Numbered from the stretch's first letter, positions 26,776-34,113 are shown. The stretch: DNA of 37,706 nt from Nonomuraea basaltis (GCF_005893125.1 NZ_VCJS01000119.1:1-37706), one strand, 5' to 3'. Numbers and translations: made by a program. The notes: generated by a model from the letters alone, not told the origin.

Positions 26776-27107
26776 TCGTCGAGCACGTGAAGAAGACGCG
26801 GTTGACGAGGAACAGGTTCCTCGCCGCCGCCGGGGCGACACTCGTCGGTGTGGCCACCCACGCGTGGTTCCCCGGACGAGCCGAGGCGGCGCCGGCGGGC
26901 TGCTCGGGCTATCCGACCTGTACCTGCTGCTCAGCCACGTCCTGCTGCGTGGCAAACTGCACCAGGACCAACACGTGCAGCGGCAAGTACTGCTGGACGA
27001 CGTGTGCCTACTTGGGCAGCACGCTGTACCGGTTCGACTGCTGTGACTACTACTCGCGCTCCGGCGGCACATGCATCTGCAGAGTGAATCACCGAGCCTG
27101 CACCTGA
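26772..27107 (+). CDS. Exported Cys-rich peptide resembling methylamine dehydrogenase light chain
   Basis: A 111-residue precursor. Residues 1-40 carry an export signal with LTRNRFLAAAGATLVGVATH, a Tat-like variant with R-N-R, and cleavage after GRAEA. The mature part of about 70 residues has 15 cysteines, with pairs CTCC, SCC, DCC and TCIC. The order CWTTCAYLGSTLYRFDCCDY followed by GGTCICR resembles MauA (SWVASCY ... YRDCCGYN ... RCPC), where that Trp is half of the tryptophan tryptophylquinone cofactor. Here it is the only Trp in the mature part (the signal region has one more, in HAWFPG) and the C-terminal MauA half is missing, so TTQ cannot form; a different Trp- or Cys-derived cofactor, metal binding or a plain disulfide-rich effector are options. 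Ends the cluster; a terminator follows 18 bases later. Confidence 0.85.
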   Translation: MIVEHVKKTRLTRNRFLAAAGATLVGVATHAWFPGRAEAAPAGCSGYPTCTCCSATSCCVANCTRTNTCSGKYCWTTCAYLGSTLYRFDCCDYYSRSGGTCICRVNHRACT

Positions 27108-27125
27108 GTGAAGCCGCGTGGTGCG

Positions 27126-27151
27126 GTGGGCGCGGGGCCACCCGCGCCCAC
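27126..27151 (+). terminator. Terminator hairpin of the mau-like cluster
   Basis: Perfect 11-bp stem GTGGGCGCGGG (27126-27136) and CCCGCGCCCAC (27141-27151) with loop GCCA. It lies 18 bases past the stop of the Cys-rich peptide gene and closes the transcription unit. No T-run. Confidence 0.8.
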
Positions 27152-27299
27152 GTCGCCACCCTGATCCGCGGCCACTGGGAATTCCTGCAGATGCTCAGCT
27201 AGGCCCGAAGAACGCGACTGGTGACCGGCACATGTCTTGCGATACTGGCAGGTTCCGCATCGACGGCTCCGGCGAGCGTGTGTCCGGCAGGATGATCAC

Positions 27300-27902
27300 A
27301 TGACAGTGAAGAACGGCAGGCGATGGAACCACAACATTCATTACCACCCCCGCATCCTGCGCGCGGTCCCCGATGGTGCCCGGCGCGGCCTCGACGTCGG
27401 CTGCGGCGAGGGCATGCTCGCCCGTGAACTACGGCGGGCCGTGCCGCGCGTCACCGGTATCGATCTCGACGCGCCCAGCATCGACCAAGCCCGTGAGCAC
27501 CCGGACGACGTCGACTACATCCTCGGCGATTTCCTCACCCACCCCTTCGAGCCCGCCTCGTTCGACGTCGTCGCGTCGGTGGCCACCCTGCACCACATGG
27601 ACGCCGCCACCGGGCTGGCCCGTATGCGCGATCTGCTGCGCCCCGGTGGCGTCCTGGCCATCGTCGGCTTGGCCCGTAGCACCATGCCCAACGACCTGCC
27701 GCGCGACCTGGCCGGCGTCGCCGTCAGCACCATTCACCGCACCACGAAGGGCCACTGGGAGCATCCATCCCCCACGGTGTGGCCGCCGCCGGTGACGTAC
27801 CCGCAGATGCGAGCCTTGGCCGCCGAGATCCTGCCCGGCTCCCAGTATCGCCGTCACCTCCTGTTGCGCTACAGCATCACGTGGCGCAAGCCGCAGGACT
27901 GA
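27300..27902 (+). CDS. Class I SAM-dependent methyltransferase
   Basis: A 200-residue methyltransferase. Motif I is RGLDVGCGEGMLARELRR, motif II GIDLDAPSID, then VDYILGDFL, motif IV FDVVASVATLHHMDAATGLA and motif V LLRPGGVLAIVGLARS. The N-terminus MTVKNGRRWNHNIHYHPRIL is typical of a large actinobacterial subgroup. ATG 27300 has AGGA about 8 bases upstream; the frame is open further back without a better site. Substrate is unknown. It stands between the mau-like cluster terminator and a hairpin-rich gap, so it is probably transcribed alone. Confidence 0.9.
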   Translation: MTVKNGRRWNHNIHYHPRILRAVPDGARRGLDVGCGEGMLARELRRAVPRVTGIDLDAPSIDQAREHPDDVDYILGDFLTHPFEPASFDVVASVATLHHMDAATGLARMRDLLRPGGVLAIVGLARSTMPNDLPRDLAGVAVSTIHRTTKGHWEHPSPTVWPPPVTYPQMRALAAEILPGSQYRRHLLLRYSITWRKPQD

Positions 27903-27929
27903 GCAGTTGTCTCGGAGCCCTCAAATCGT

Positions 27930-27969
27930 GGAGGGACAGCTTGGCATGAGCCGTCCCTCCGGTCATGCC
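27930..27969 (+). other. Two overlapping, mutually exclusive hairpins
   Basis: Hairpin A: GGAGGGAC (27930-27937) with GTCCCTCC (27953-27960). Hairpin B: GGCATGA (27943-27949) with TCATGCC (27963-27969), whose left arm lies in the loop of A. Both cannot form in a simple way at once. They start 28 bases after the methyltransferase stop and may act as its terminator or 3' protecting structure. Confidence 0.5.
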
Positions 27970-28004
27970 GCCTGGGCTGCACCTATCTATGGCGCCCCAC
28001 CTAT

Positions 28005-28038
28005 AAAAAGTGCGGCCAGGGCGTGCACGCCCTGGCCG
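28005..28038 (-). terminator. Strong intrinsic terminator of the secreted repeat protein gene
   Basis: A 26-base perfect palindrome at 28013-28038 (half-site CGGCCAGGGCGTG) is followed, on the minus strand, by CACTTTTTATAGG with a run of five T (28009-28005). That order, hairpin then T-run, fits transcription from the secreted protein gene whose stop codon is at 28128. A zero-loop palindrome would open to a 4-base loop in RNA. Confidence 0.8.
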
Positions 28039-28127
28039 GACCGCGGGGGAGTCGTGGCCAAGCTGCCCGGCCACAAGAAGCCCACCGCGCCGCTGGACCG
28101 GTCCTGAGCCAACCGGCGAAAACTCGC

Positions 28128-29906
28128 CTAAGCGCAGCCTCTCCTGGTGCAGGTGACGGTGTCGGCTACGACGTAGCCGCCGCCGTCGGACGCCCAGTAG
28201 GTGATCAGTACGGATCCGGGTCCGCCCTCCACGTCGGCCACGAGGTCACCACTGAACGGCCGGGTGCCGTCGGGCTCCATGCCGGCGCAGAGCGGGCTGG
28301 AGGTCATCCGGTCCGGGGGAGCGCCCACCGCGAACGCGGCGACCTCGACGTAACGGCAGCCGCTCTCCACATGGTTGAGGCCGGTAACCTCGATGCTGCG
28401 GTTCTTCCAGATCAGTTTGCCCGAGGCCACGCTGGCTCCGTGGGTGGCGCGGAACTCGGTGAGATCGGTGTCCACGCAGATCATCTGCGTGCGCGTGCAG
28501 ATGGCCACGTCCTTTATCGCGTAGTTCTGGCCCCCGTCGTCGGAGACCCAGTAGAAGACTCGTATGGTGCTGTCCGGGTTCACGCTGAGCACTCCCTCGA
28601 ACGGCCGGGTGCCGTCGGGCTCCATGCCGGCACAGAGCGGGCTGGAGGTCATGCGGTCCGTCGCTGCCTTATCGGACAGCGCGACGGCCTCGACGTAACG
28701 GCAGCCGCTCTCCACATGGTTGATGCCGTTGACGAAGCCTCGCGGCGCCTCCTTGTCCCACTCGACCTTGCCTTGGGTGTAACTGTTGCCGTAGTCCCCC
28801 CGGAACTTGGAAACGGCGGAGCCCGCTGGGACGAGCGGATTCAGCGCAGGGACTGAGACCATGTCGAAGACGCCCCAGTAGTCGGAGGCGTATTGGTAGC
28901 TCGGCGTGGGCGGGTCGCTGGTTTCCACATGGGTGAACGCCTCCACGCCGACCCAGCCCTGAAACTCGCCGGCATCATCGATCACCTGGAGCATTGGGCG
29001 GGGGTGGGAGTTCCAGATGTAACAGGTGCTGCCCTCTCTCGCGAGCCCCTGGCACCAGTACTCCTCGGTGTCGCGCCGGTCCTGCTGCCCGATCTGCCCG
29101 ATGTAGCGGACGCGGTGGGGGCTCGGGTTGGGGTTGGTGGGGGTCGTGAGGTTCTTCTTGCAGGTGTCGCTGTACTGGAGGTATCCGGCGCAGGGCGCCC
29201 CGTCACACCTGGACCAGTCGCCGTAGTGCCAGTCGCCGCCAGCGGCTTCTCGTCGCACCATGTCACTGGTGTAGCGTACGAATGCTCCCTTGTACGCTTC
29301 CGCGTTGTAGTGGCTGTCATCCAACAGCTGGTCCGTGCTGATCCGAGTGTTCAGCGAGGCGTTGCTGCCGTATCCGACGCCGAACGTCGCTCCGTAGTTG
29401 GAGAAGTCCTTCGGAATGGGCGCATTCTGGTCGTCACCGTAGTAGGTCGTGCTGAACATGCGGGCCACTTTGCCGCCGGCCAGCCCGTCCACCACGGTCC
29501 AGCGTTCTACCTTGCCGCCGTCCCAGGTGACGGTGGCATGGCCGGGCGTGTAGGTGAAAGTGCCGGTGAAGCTTCCCGTGGGTGCGCCGGTGAAGCCATC
29601 GACCGTCCTGATCGGGCAGTCGGGCACCGCCCCCGGGCAGTTGGCCCGCATGGCATTGACGCGCATCGGGCGATCCCTCTGGTTCCACGACCAGTAGGTG
29701 GTCTTCACCGTGCCGTTGATGGAGAACTCGTAGGTGCCGAGACGGACCCAGTTTCTGGCGTTGTTGAACTCCTCAAGCCCGCCGATGGCGACAACCCAGT
29801 TCGCCTTCCCGCCGGGCAGCACCGCAGCCTGGGCAGGGGCGGCGGACACCAGCAGGGAGGCGAGGAGGGCAAGCATGATCGCGCACGCTAAGTTGCGTAT
29901 CTTCAT
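28128..29906 (-). CDS. Large secreted protein with two C-terminal repeats, unknown function
   Basis: A 592-residue exported protein. Signal peptide: MKIRNLACAIMLALLASLLV with cleavage after APAQA. The N-terminal 350 residues are Trp/Tyr/Gly-rich (VVAIGGLEEFNNARNWVRLG, YTPGHATVTWDGGKVERWTV, YGDWSRCDGAPCAGYLQYSD) and of no family I recognise. The C-terminal part has two repeats of about 115 residues, each with HVESGCRYVE, PDRMTSSPLCAGMEPDGTRP (or DRMTSSPLCAG) and a closing VxxCTR, suggesting a conserved disulfide between the Cys residues. Start ATG 29906 precedes the signal peptide; the open frame to 30023 does not. Likely a cell-surface or extracellular binding protein or enzyme. A strong terminator follows. 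Confidence 0.8.
   Translation of the reverse strand: MKIRNLACAIMLALLASLLVSAAPAQAAVLPGGKANWVVAIGGLEEFNNARNWVRLGTYEFSINGTVKTTYWSWNQRDRPMRVNAMRANCPGAVPDCPIRTVDGFTGAPTGSFTGTFTYTPGHATVTWDGGKVERWTVVDGLAGGKVARMFSTTYYGDDQNAPIPKDFSNYGATFGVGYGSNASLNTRISTDQLLDDSHYNAEAYKGAFVRYTSDMVRREAAGGDWHYGDWSRCDGAPCAGYLQYSDTCKKNLTTPTNPNPSPHRVRYIGQIGQQDRRDTEEYWCQGLAREGSTCYIWNSHPRPMLQVIDDAGEFQGWVGVEAFTHVETSDPPTPSYQYASDYWGVFDMVSVPALNPLVPAGSAVSKFRGDYGNSYTQGKVEWDKEAPRGFVNGINHVESGCRYVEAVALSDKAATDRMTSSPLCAGMEPDGTRPFEGVLSVNPDSTIRVFYWVSDDGGQNYAIKDVAICTRTQMICVDTDLTEFRATHGASVASGKLIWKNRSIEVTGLNHVESGCRYVEVAAFAVGAPPDRMTSSPLCAGMEPDGTRPFSGDLVADVEGGPGSVLITYWASDGGGYVVADTVTCTRRGCA
28254..28381 (-). repeat. Intragenic direct repeat unit B of the secreted protein
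   Basis: Near-identical at DNA level to 28599-28726 (offset 345 bp, 115 codons), especially over the stretches coding PLCAGMEPDGTRPF and HVESGCRYVE. Codon-level identity is higher than needed for the protein, indicating a recent duplication or gene conversion. Confidence 0.85.
28599..28726 (-). repeat. Intragenic direct repeat unit A of the secreted protein
   Basis: Partner of 28254-28381; encodes HVESGCRYVE and SSPLCAGMEPDGTRPF in the first of the two C-terminal repeats. Confidence 0.85.
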
Positions 29907-30157
29907 GGTGAAGTTTTCGGCCCCATCCGTAATCGTCTGGATGTAAACGCTTGGCCACTCTAGCCCGAGAATCTCGATATGGAATGACTTTTGGTCTGAA
30001 CCGGAACCAGTATCCGCCTTCACCGGCTGACCGGCGGCAACACGCAGTTCCCGATCATCCAGCTCCGTCCCGCTCAGGACCAGGGGTTCAAAACACCCTG
30101 AGACGGCTGGGCTGTCTCGTCTCGGGGATTGAGAGTCGATTGTCAGATGGAAGGCGA

Positions 30158-30673
30158 TGACGACCTGCTGCCGCCCAGGAGCTGTCGGAGAAGTTACGCA
30201 TGTCGGCGGAGGCGCTGCGCTATGTCGAGGACGTGGTCGTCAAGGCCGGCGGCGCGGCACTGCGCTACGGGCCGTTCTACGGGCCGGGCGCCACCGGTGA
30301 TCAGGTCGAGCTCGTGCGCCAGCGGAAGTTCCCGCTTGTCGGGGGCGGCAGCGGCCACTTCTCGTGGGTTCATCTCGACGACGCGGCGAGTGCTACCGTC
30401 CTGGCCGTGGAGCAGAAGGCGACGGGCGTGTTCAACATCGTCGACGACGAGCCCGCCCCGGTCAGCGAGTGGCTGCCGTATCTGGCTGCGTACGCAGGGG
30501 CGAAGCGGCCGATACGCATCCCCGCGTGGCTGGCCCGGCTACTGGCCGGTGACATGGCGGTGACGATGATGACGGAGGGGCTCGGCTTCTCCAATGCCAA
30601 GGCCAAGCGGGAACTCGGCTGGCAGCTGCGCTACCCCTCGTGGCGCCAGGGCTTCAAGGAGGAGCTGGCATGA
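30158..30673 (+). pseudogene. NAD-dependent epimerase/dehydratase, 5'-truncated second copy
   Basis: An in-frame run from a TGA near 30158 gives AAAQELSEKLRMSAEALRYV, then VVVKAGGAALRYGPFYGPGA and the same C-terminus as the 21-920 gene (ELGWQLRYPSWRQGFKEEL). Only about the last 170 residues of a 300-residue protein exist; the nucleotide-binding half is gone. Just upstream, another frame reads EGDDDLLPP, which would fit the missing segment, so a frameshift plus decay is likely. ATG 30200 could start a 157-residue product, but without the Rossmann core it cannot bind cofactor. Its stop overlaps the sigma-factor ATG (ATGA), so it may still serve translation of that gene. Confidence 0.8.
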
Positions 30674-31593
30674 GCAGGACCGAGGAGTTCCAGGAGCTGC
30701 GGCCACTGCTGTTCTCGATCGCCTACCGGATCCTGGGCAGCGTGAGCGAGGCCGAGGACGCGGTCCAGGAGACCTGGCTGCGCTACGAGGCCTCTCCGAC
30801 CGAGCCCAGGTCGGTCAAGGCGTTCCTGTCGGCCACGGTCACCCGGATCTCGATCGACGTGCTGCGCTCGGCCCGCGTCCGGCGCGAGGAGTACGTCGGG
30901 CCGTGGTTCCCCGAGCCGCTGCTCGCCGACCCCTACCAGGACCCCGAGCGGTCGGCAGAACTGGCCGACTCGGTCTCGATGGCGGCCCTGCTCCTGCTCG
31001 AGCGGCTCAGCCCGCTCGAACGGGCGGTCTTCGTACTGCGGGAGGTGTTCGACTTCGGCTTTCCCGAGGTCGCGTCGGCGGTGGGGCGCTCGGAGGCGGC
31101 GTGCCGCCAGCTGGCGGTGCGGGCGCGGCGCCATATGGCCGCGGGCCGGCCCCGCTTCGAAGCGGACCGCAAAGAGCGGGAGGAACTGGCGTCGCGGTTC
31201 TTCGACGCTCTCCGCGAAGGCGACGTCGCCGGCCTGCAGGATCTGCTCGCCGCCGACGTATCGATGGTCGGCGACGGCGGCGGCAAGGCCCCGCAGCTGG
31301 CCAGGGCCGTCATCGGCGCCGAGAAAGTGGCCCGGCTGCTTGCCTCCGTCTTCCCCTGGATGGCCCGGATCGACGTGACGTTCGAGCCGCACGAGGTCAA
31401 CGGCCAGCCGGGCGCGATCTTCCGCGACCGGGACGGCAAGGTGCTCCACACCCTGGCGCTCGATGTGCTCGACGGGCAGATCCAGACGATCCGCTTGATG
31501 ATCAACCCCGACAAGCTCGGGCACGTGGGCCCGGTAGCGGACGCCTGGGCAATCGACCGCGAAGTAAGACAGGCACGCCGGCCCACGGAATAA
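30206..31593 (+). repeat. Direct repeat copy 2 (epimerase 3' half plus ECF41 sigma gene)
   Basis: Colinear with 453-1840 with constant offset 29,753 and no net indel; same orientation. Identity is patchy: nearly perfect in the sigma2-coding part, lower elsewhere. Confidence 0.9.
30670..31593 (+). CDS. sigJ: ECF41-group RNA polymerase sigma factor, second copy
   Basis: A 307-residue paralogue of the gene at 917, same length. Sigma2 is nearly identical (LLFSIAYRILGSVSEAEDAV), sigma4 differs more (DFGFPEVASAVGRSEAACRQ), and the SnoaL-like extension keeps DGGGKA and NPDKL but diverges between them (QLARAVIGAEKVARLLASVF). ATG 30670 overlaps the stop of the truncated epimerase. No AhpD-like gene accompanies it; the nearest oxidoreductase genes start at 34114. 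The near-identical sigma2 but altered sigma4 could mean the same -10 recognition with a shifted -35 preference, which is inference. Confidence 0.93.
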   Translation: MSRTEEFQELRPLLFSIAYRILGSVSEAEDAVQETWLRYEASPTEPRSVKAFLSATVTRISIDVLRSARVRREEYVGPWFPEPLLADPYQDPERSAELADSVSMAALLLLERLSPLERAVFVLREVFDFGFPEVASAVGRSEAACRQLAVRARRHMAAGRPRFEADRKEREELASRFFDALREGDVAGLQDLLAADVSMVGDGGGKAPQLARAVIGAEKVARLLASVFPWMARIDVTFEPHEVNGQPGAIFRDRDGKVLHTLALDVLDGQIQTIRLMINPDKLGHVGPVADAWAIDREVRQARRPTE

Positions 31594-31692
31594 CTGCAAC
31601 GGTCGACCGCACCTCGAACCTCTACGAGCAGCTCAGCATCTTCACCGGCAGGAGCAGGGGGCTGAGGAGCATCCGAACGAACGGGCGCCTTT

Positions 31693-32268
31693 TCAGCCGG
31701 CGACCGGAGAGGCGATGACGACGGTGACGTCGGCGGGTGTGCCGTCGGTGCGATAGCGGTGCGGGGCGTCGCCGGCGAAGGCCAGCATGTCGCCGGCCTC
31801 CAGGCGGCGGAGATCGTCGGCCGGACCCGCGAGGAGGCTACCCGAGGCGAGCAGAAGGTGCTCGGTCGTGCCGGGGGCGTGGGGAATGCCGTCGACGGCG
31901 GTGTTCGGCGGGAGGCGCAGTCGCCAGATCTCCAGGCTGTGGCCGCCGCTGATGCGGCGCAGCAGTTCGCGGGTGGGTTCGTCCGGGCTGGCGATTGTCG
32001 AGGCGAGGTGCATGGTGCCGGGGTCGCCGTGGCGGATGAGCAGGTCAGTGAGGGGGACGGCCAGGGCGACGGCGATGGCGTCCAGGGTGTCGATGGTGGG
32101 ATTGCCCAGGCCCGCCTCCAGTTGCGACAGCGTCGCCTTGCTCAGCCCGGTCCGGCGGGCCAGCTCGGCCTGGCTCATCCCGCGCTGCTGTCGGCGGCGC
32201 TGGATTTGGGCGCCGGCCGCGGCGGCGGCGCTGCTGGCGGGACGGCGGTCCCGGCCGGGGGCGCTCAT
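31693..32268 (-). CDS. XRE family transcriptional regulator with cupin domain
   Basis: A 191-residue regulator: HTH_3 domain GAQIQRRRQQRGMSQAELAR, then TGLSKATLSQLEAGLGNPTI, followed by a C-terminal cupin barrel (LEIWRLRLPPNTAVDG, LLLASGSLLAGP, GDMLAFAGDAPHRYRT). Such regulators sense small ligands through the cupin and often control the adjacent gene. ATG 32268 overlaps the stop of the upstream AlaX-like gene (ATGA), so the two are translationally coupled. It converges with the ECF41 gene at its 3' side, with 99 bases between stops and no clear terminator. Confidence 0.9.
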   Translation of the reverse strand: MSAPGRDRRPASSAAAAAGAQIQRRRQQRGMSQAELARRTGLSKATLSQLEAGLGNPTIDTLDAIAVALAVPLTDLLIRHGDPGTMHLASTIASPDEPTRELLRRISGGHSLEIWRLRLPPNTAVDGIPHAPGTTEHLLLASGSLLAGPADDLRRLEAGDMLAFAGDAPHRYRTDGTPADVTVVIASPVAG

Positions 32269-32706
32269 TGCAACGGCTCGTGGGCGGCGGTGTAGGAGAC
32301 GCGGACGCGGCCCTTCTTCAACTTCACGGCGGAGATCGTCACCTGTTGCAGGTCGGCGAGGCTGCGCACGTGAGTGCCGCCGCACGGGGCGGCGTGCACG
32401 TCGCCGAGCCGTACGACGCGGCGGCGTCCCTCGTCGTCATGTTCGGCAGCGACCGGCAGGTCGTCGGCGATGGCCGCGGCTATGAACGCGCGCATCCGGA
32501 CGGCGGCCTTCTCCCTCTCCTCGGCCTCGGCGAGGTGCGCGCCGGTCTCGGGTGGGGTGAGCTCGATGCGGGCCTGGCCGGGGAAGTGGTTGTTGCCAGC
32601 CAGCGTCCAGCCTTCGGCCCGGCCCGCCGCTTCGACGAGGTGGCCGGCGGTGTGCAGCGCGGCATGCAGCAGGCGCAGGCCGGCGTCACGAACGCGCCGG
32701 TAGCAT
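32265..32706 (-). pseudogene. Alanyl-tRNA editing (AlaX-like) protein, truncated at the 5' end
   Basis: The frame reads LRLLHAALHTAGHLVEAAGR, then GNNHFPGQARIEL, and after MRAFIAAAIADDLPVAA ends with HAAPCGGTHVRSLADLQQVT and KGRVRVSYTAAHEPLQ. These are the zinc motifs of the AlaX/ThrRS second additional domain, HTAGH (HxxxH) and CGGTH (CxxxH), which hydrolyse mischarged Ser- or Gly-tRNA(Ala). An in-frame TGA lies just 5' of the first motif near 32706 and no start codon precedes HTAGH; the first in-frame ATG (32495) would miss it. Short AlaX forms do begin near this point, so a non-canonical start is possible, but I favour truncation, since an integrase relic begins directly beyond. Confidence 0.7.
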
Positions 32707-32774
32707 CAGCACATGGAATGACCTGGAACGGTGTGGCCGTCGCCTTGCACCGCGCATCCACAGCCCATACCGCC

Positions 32775-33150
32775 GAGGTGCTGGACGCGCACGGCCAACA
32801 CCAACACCCACCGCGCCTACGCCTCGGCCATCGACCGCGCCGTCGCCCGGCTGGGCCGCGACCGGCCGCTGGCCGAGGTTATCGACACCGAGATCGGCCA
32901 GGCGCTGGGCGAGCTGTGGGGGGCGAGCTCACCGGCGACGTGGAACCGCAACCGCGCCGCCGTCGCCTCCTGGCTCGCCTGGTGCCGCACCAAGATGCAC
33001 TGGGCCGGCGCCGTCGGTCCCGGCCTACGCCGAACGTCGCAAGGAAACCGCGGACGAGACCCGCGCGGTCGCCAAGGCGACCCTGCACCGGCTGCTGTCG
33101 CGCCGCGACATCCCGCTCTGGGCTGCCTCAAGAAAGGTAAAATCATCCCG
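32775..33150 (+). pseudogene. Tyrosine recombinase (integrase) N-terminal relic, frameshifted
   Basis: One frame gives NTNTHRAYASAIDRAVARLG, LAEVIDTEIGQALGELWG and NRNRAAVASWLAWCRTKMHW, the SAM-like DNA-binding domain of phage/XerD-type integrases. Near 33015-33025 it shifts to another frame reading PAYAERRKETADETRAVAKA, TLHRLLSRRDIPLW, the linker before the catalytic domain. The sequence then ends in unrelated DNA, so the catalytic Arg-His-Arg-Tyr domain is absent. A dead remnant of an integrated element; no attachment site was recognised. Confidence 0.75.
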
Positions 33151-33298
33151 GTTTGGGACCTGTGACGGCGTCCTGACAACACCCCCTGTTACGGCGACCC
33201 CGCAGAGCGCCGATGATGAGGCGGGGGCAAGGGATGACCGGCGCGTTGTCCGAGTCCGGCACATGGGCATGGGACATCCATCATGATCGTTGGCATCG

Positions 33299-34015
33299 TC
33301 AGCGGCTGTCTGTTCGCTCGGTGTCCCCTCCGGTGGCGGGGCGGGTGAGGCGGACCATCGCCCGATACAGCGCGGTGGGTGCAGGAGCCTGCTCCAGAGG
33401 CGGGAGGTCGGCGCCGGGGGCCGCGTAGGCGCGCAGCATCTGGCCGACCAGGCGGCGCCAGGTGCCGGGGGCGGCGTCGCCGGTGGCGGCGACGACGCCG
33501 GCGTTGGCCATCAGCAAGATGACCATGTCCTGGTCGGTGAAGTCCTCGCGCAGGCGGCCGGTGGCCTTGGCGCGGGCGATGAGTTCGAGGAAGCCCTGGT
33601 AGGCCTCGGCGCGGCGCTCTTCCAGCGCCTTGGCGGCGGGAAAGGTCATGGCCAGCACGTCGGCGAAGCCGCGGTCGGCGGCCTGCATGGCGCACACGGC
33701 CTGGATGAAGCCGATGAAGCCGTGCCAGGGGTCGGGATCGGCGAGGGCGGTGGCGGTGGCGGCGGCGTAGGCGTCCATGCGGTCGGCGAAGACGGCGTTG
33801 ATGAGGTCTTCGCGGGTGGCGAAGCGGCGCGACAGAGTAGCTTTGCCGACGCCTGCCTCGCGGGCGATGCAGGCCATGGAGACCTCGAGCCCGTGGCTGG
33901 CGTATAGGCGGCGGGCGGCGGCCAGGATGCGTTCGCGGTTGCGTTCGGCGTCGGCGCGCAGTCCCGGTTCGGGTTGGCGGTCGGCGGGGGAGTCGGGCTC
34001 TGCGGTGGGTGTCAC
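33299..34015 (-). CDS. TetR/AcrR family transcriptional regulator
   Basis: A 238-residue repressor: HTH ERILAAARRLYASHGLEVSM, then REAGVGKATLSRRFATREDL followed by INAVFADRMDAY. The C-terminal domain is of the SCO-type TetR group (DPWHGFIGFIQAVCAMQAAD). GTG 34015 is preceded by GAGTGAGATC. It is divergent from the reductase operon starting at 34114, and a 24-base palindrome in the 98-base gap is a good operator, so it probably represses that operon and itself. Ligand unknown, perhaps an electrophile or quinone given the targets. Confidence 0.92.
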   Translation of the reverse strand: MTPTAEPDSPADRQPEPGLRADAERNRERILAAARRLYASHGLEVSMACIAREAGVGKATLSRRFATREDLINAVFADRMDAYAAATATALADPDPWHGFIGFIQAVCAMQAADRGFADVLAMTFPAAKALEERRAEAYQGFLELIARAKATGRLREDFTDQDMVILLMANAGVVAATGDAAPGTWRRLVGQMLRAYAAPGADLPPLEQAPAPTALYRAMVRLTRPATGGDTERTDSR

Positions 34016-34063
34016 GATCTCACTCTATCCAACTGGAACAGGCTGCCCACTTTCGCTGTAGGC

Positions 34064-34094
34064 TGTCACCATGGAACCGGGTAGGCCGTTCCAT
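34064..34094 (+). promoter_or_regulatory. TetR operator overlapping an ECF41-like promoter
   Basis: ATGGAAC (34071-34077) and GTTCCAT (34088-34094) form a perfect 7-bp inverted repeat with a 10-base spacer, typical of TetR operators. It is overlapped by TGTCACC (34064-34070), 16 bases, CGTT (34087-34090), which resembles the ECF41 promoter (TGTCACA-16-CGTC) with two terminal mismatches, 23 bases before ATG 34114. The operator would cover the spacer and the -10. Confidence 0.55.
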
Positions 34095-34113
34095 TTTATG
34101 AAAGGTGCAGCTC

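Noticed and set aside
23935..27107. Functional methylamine dehydrogenase operon
   Set aside because: The light-chain-like peptide lacks the second TTQ tryptophan and the large subunit, amicyanin and MauG genes are absent.
27153..27202. Forward frame reading RAHVATLIRGHWEFLQMLS after the mau-like terminator
   Set aside because: It faintly recalls the 'LIRGHW' block of ISAs1-type transposases, but is too short to claim an insertion sequence remnant.
27930..27969. H-type pseudoknot
   Set aside because: Stems of 8 and 7 bp could nest as a pseudoknot, but the last connector has only 2 bases to span an 8-bp stem, so alternative hairpins are more realistic.
32700..33200. Attachment site of an integrated element
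   Set aside because: The integrase relic suggests one, but no tRNA 3' end or direct repeat pair was found near it.
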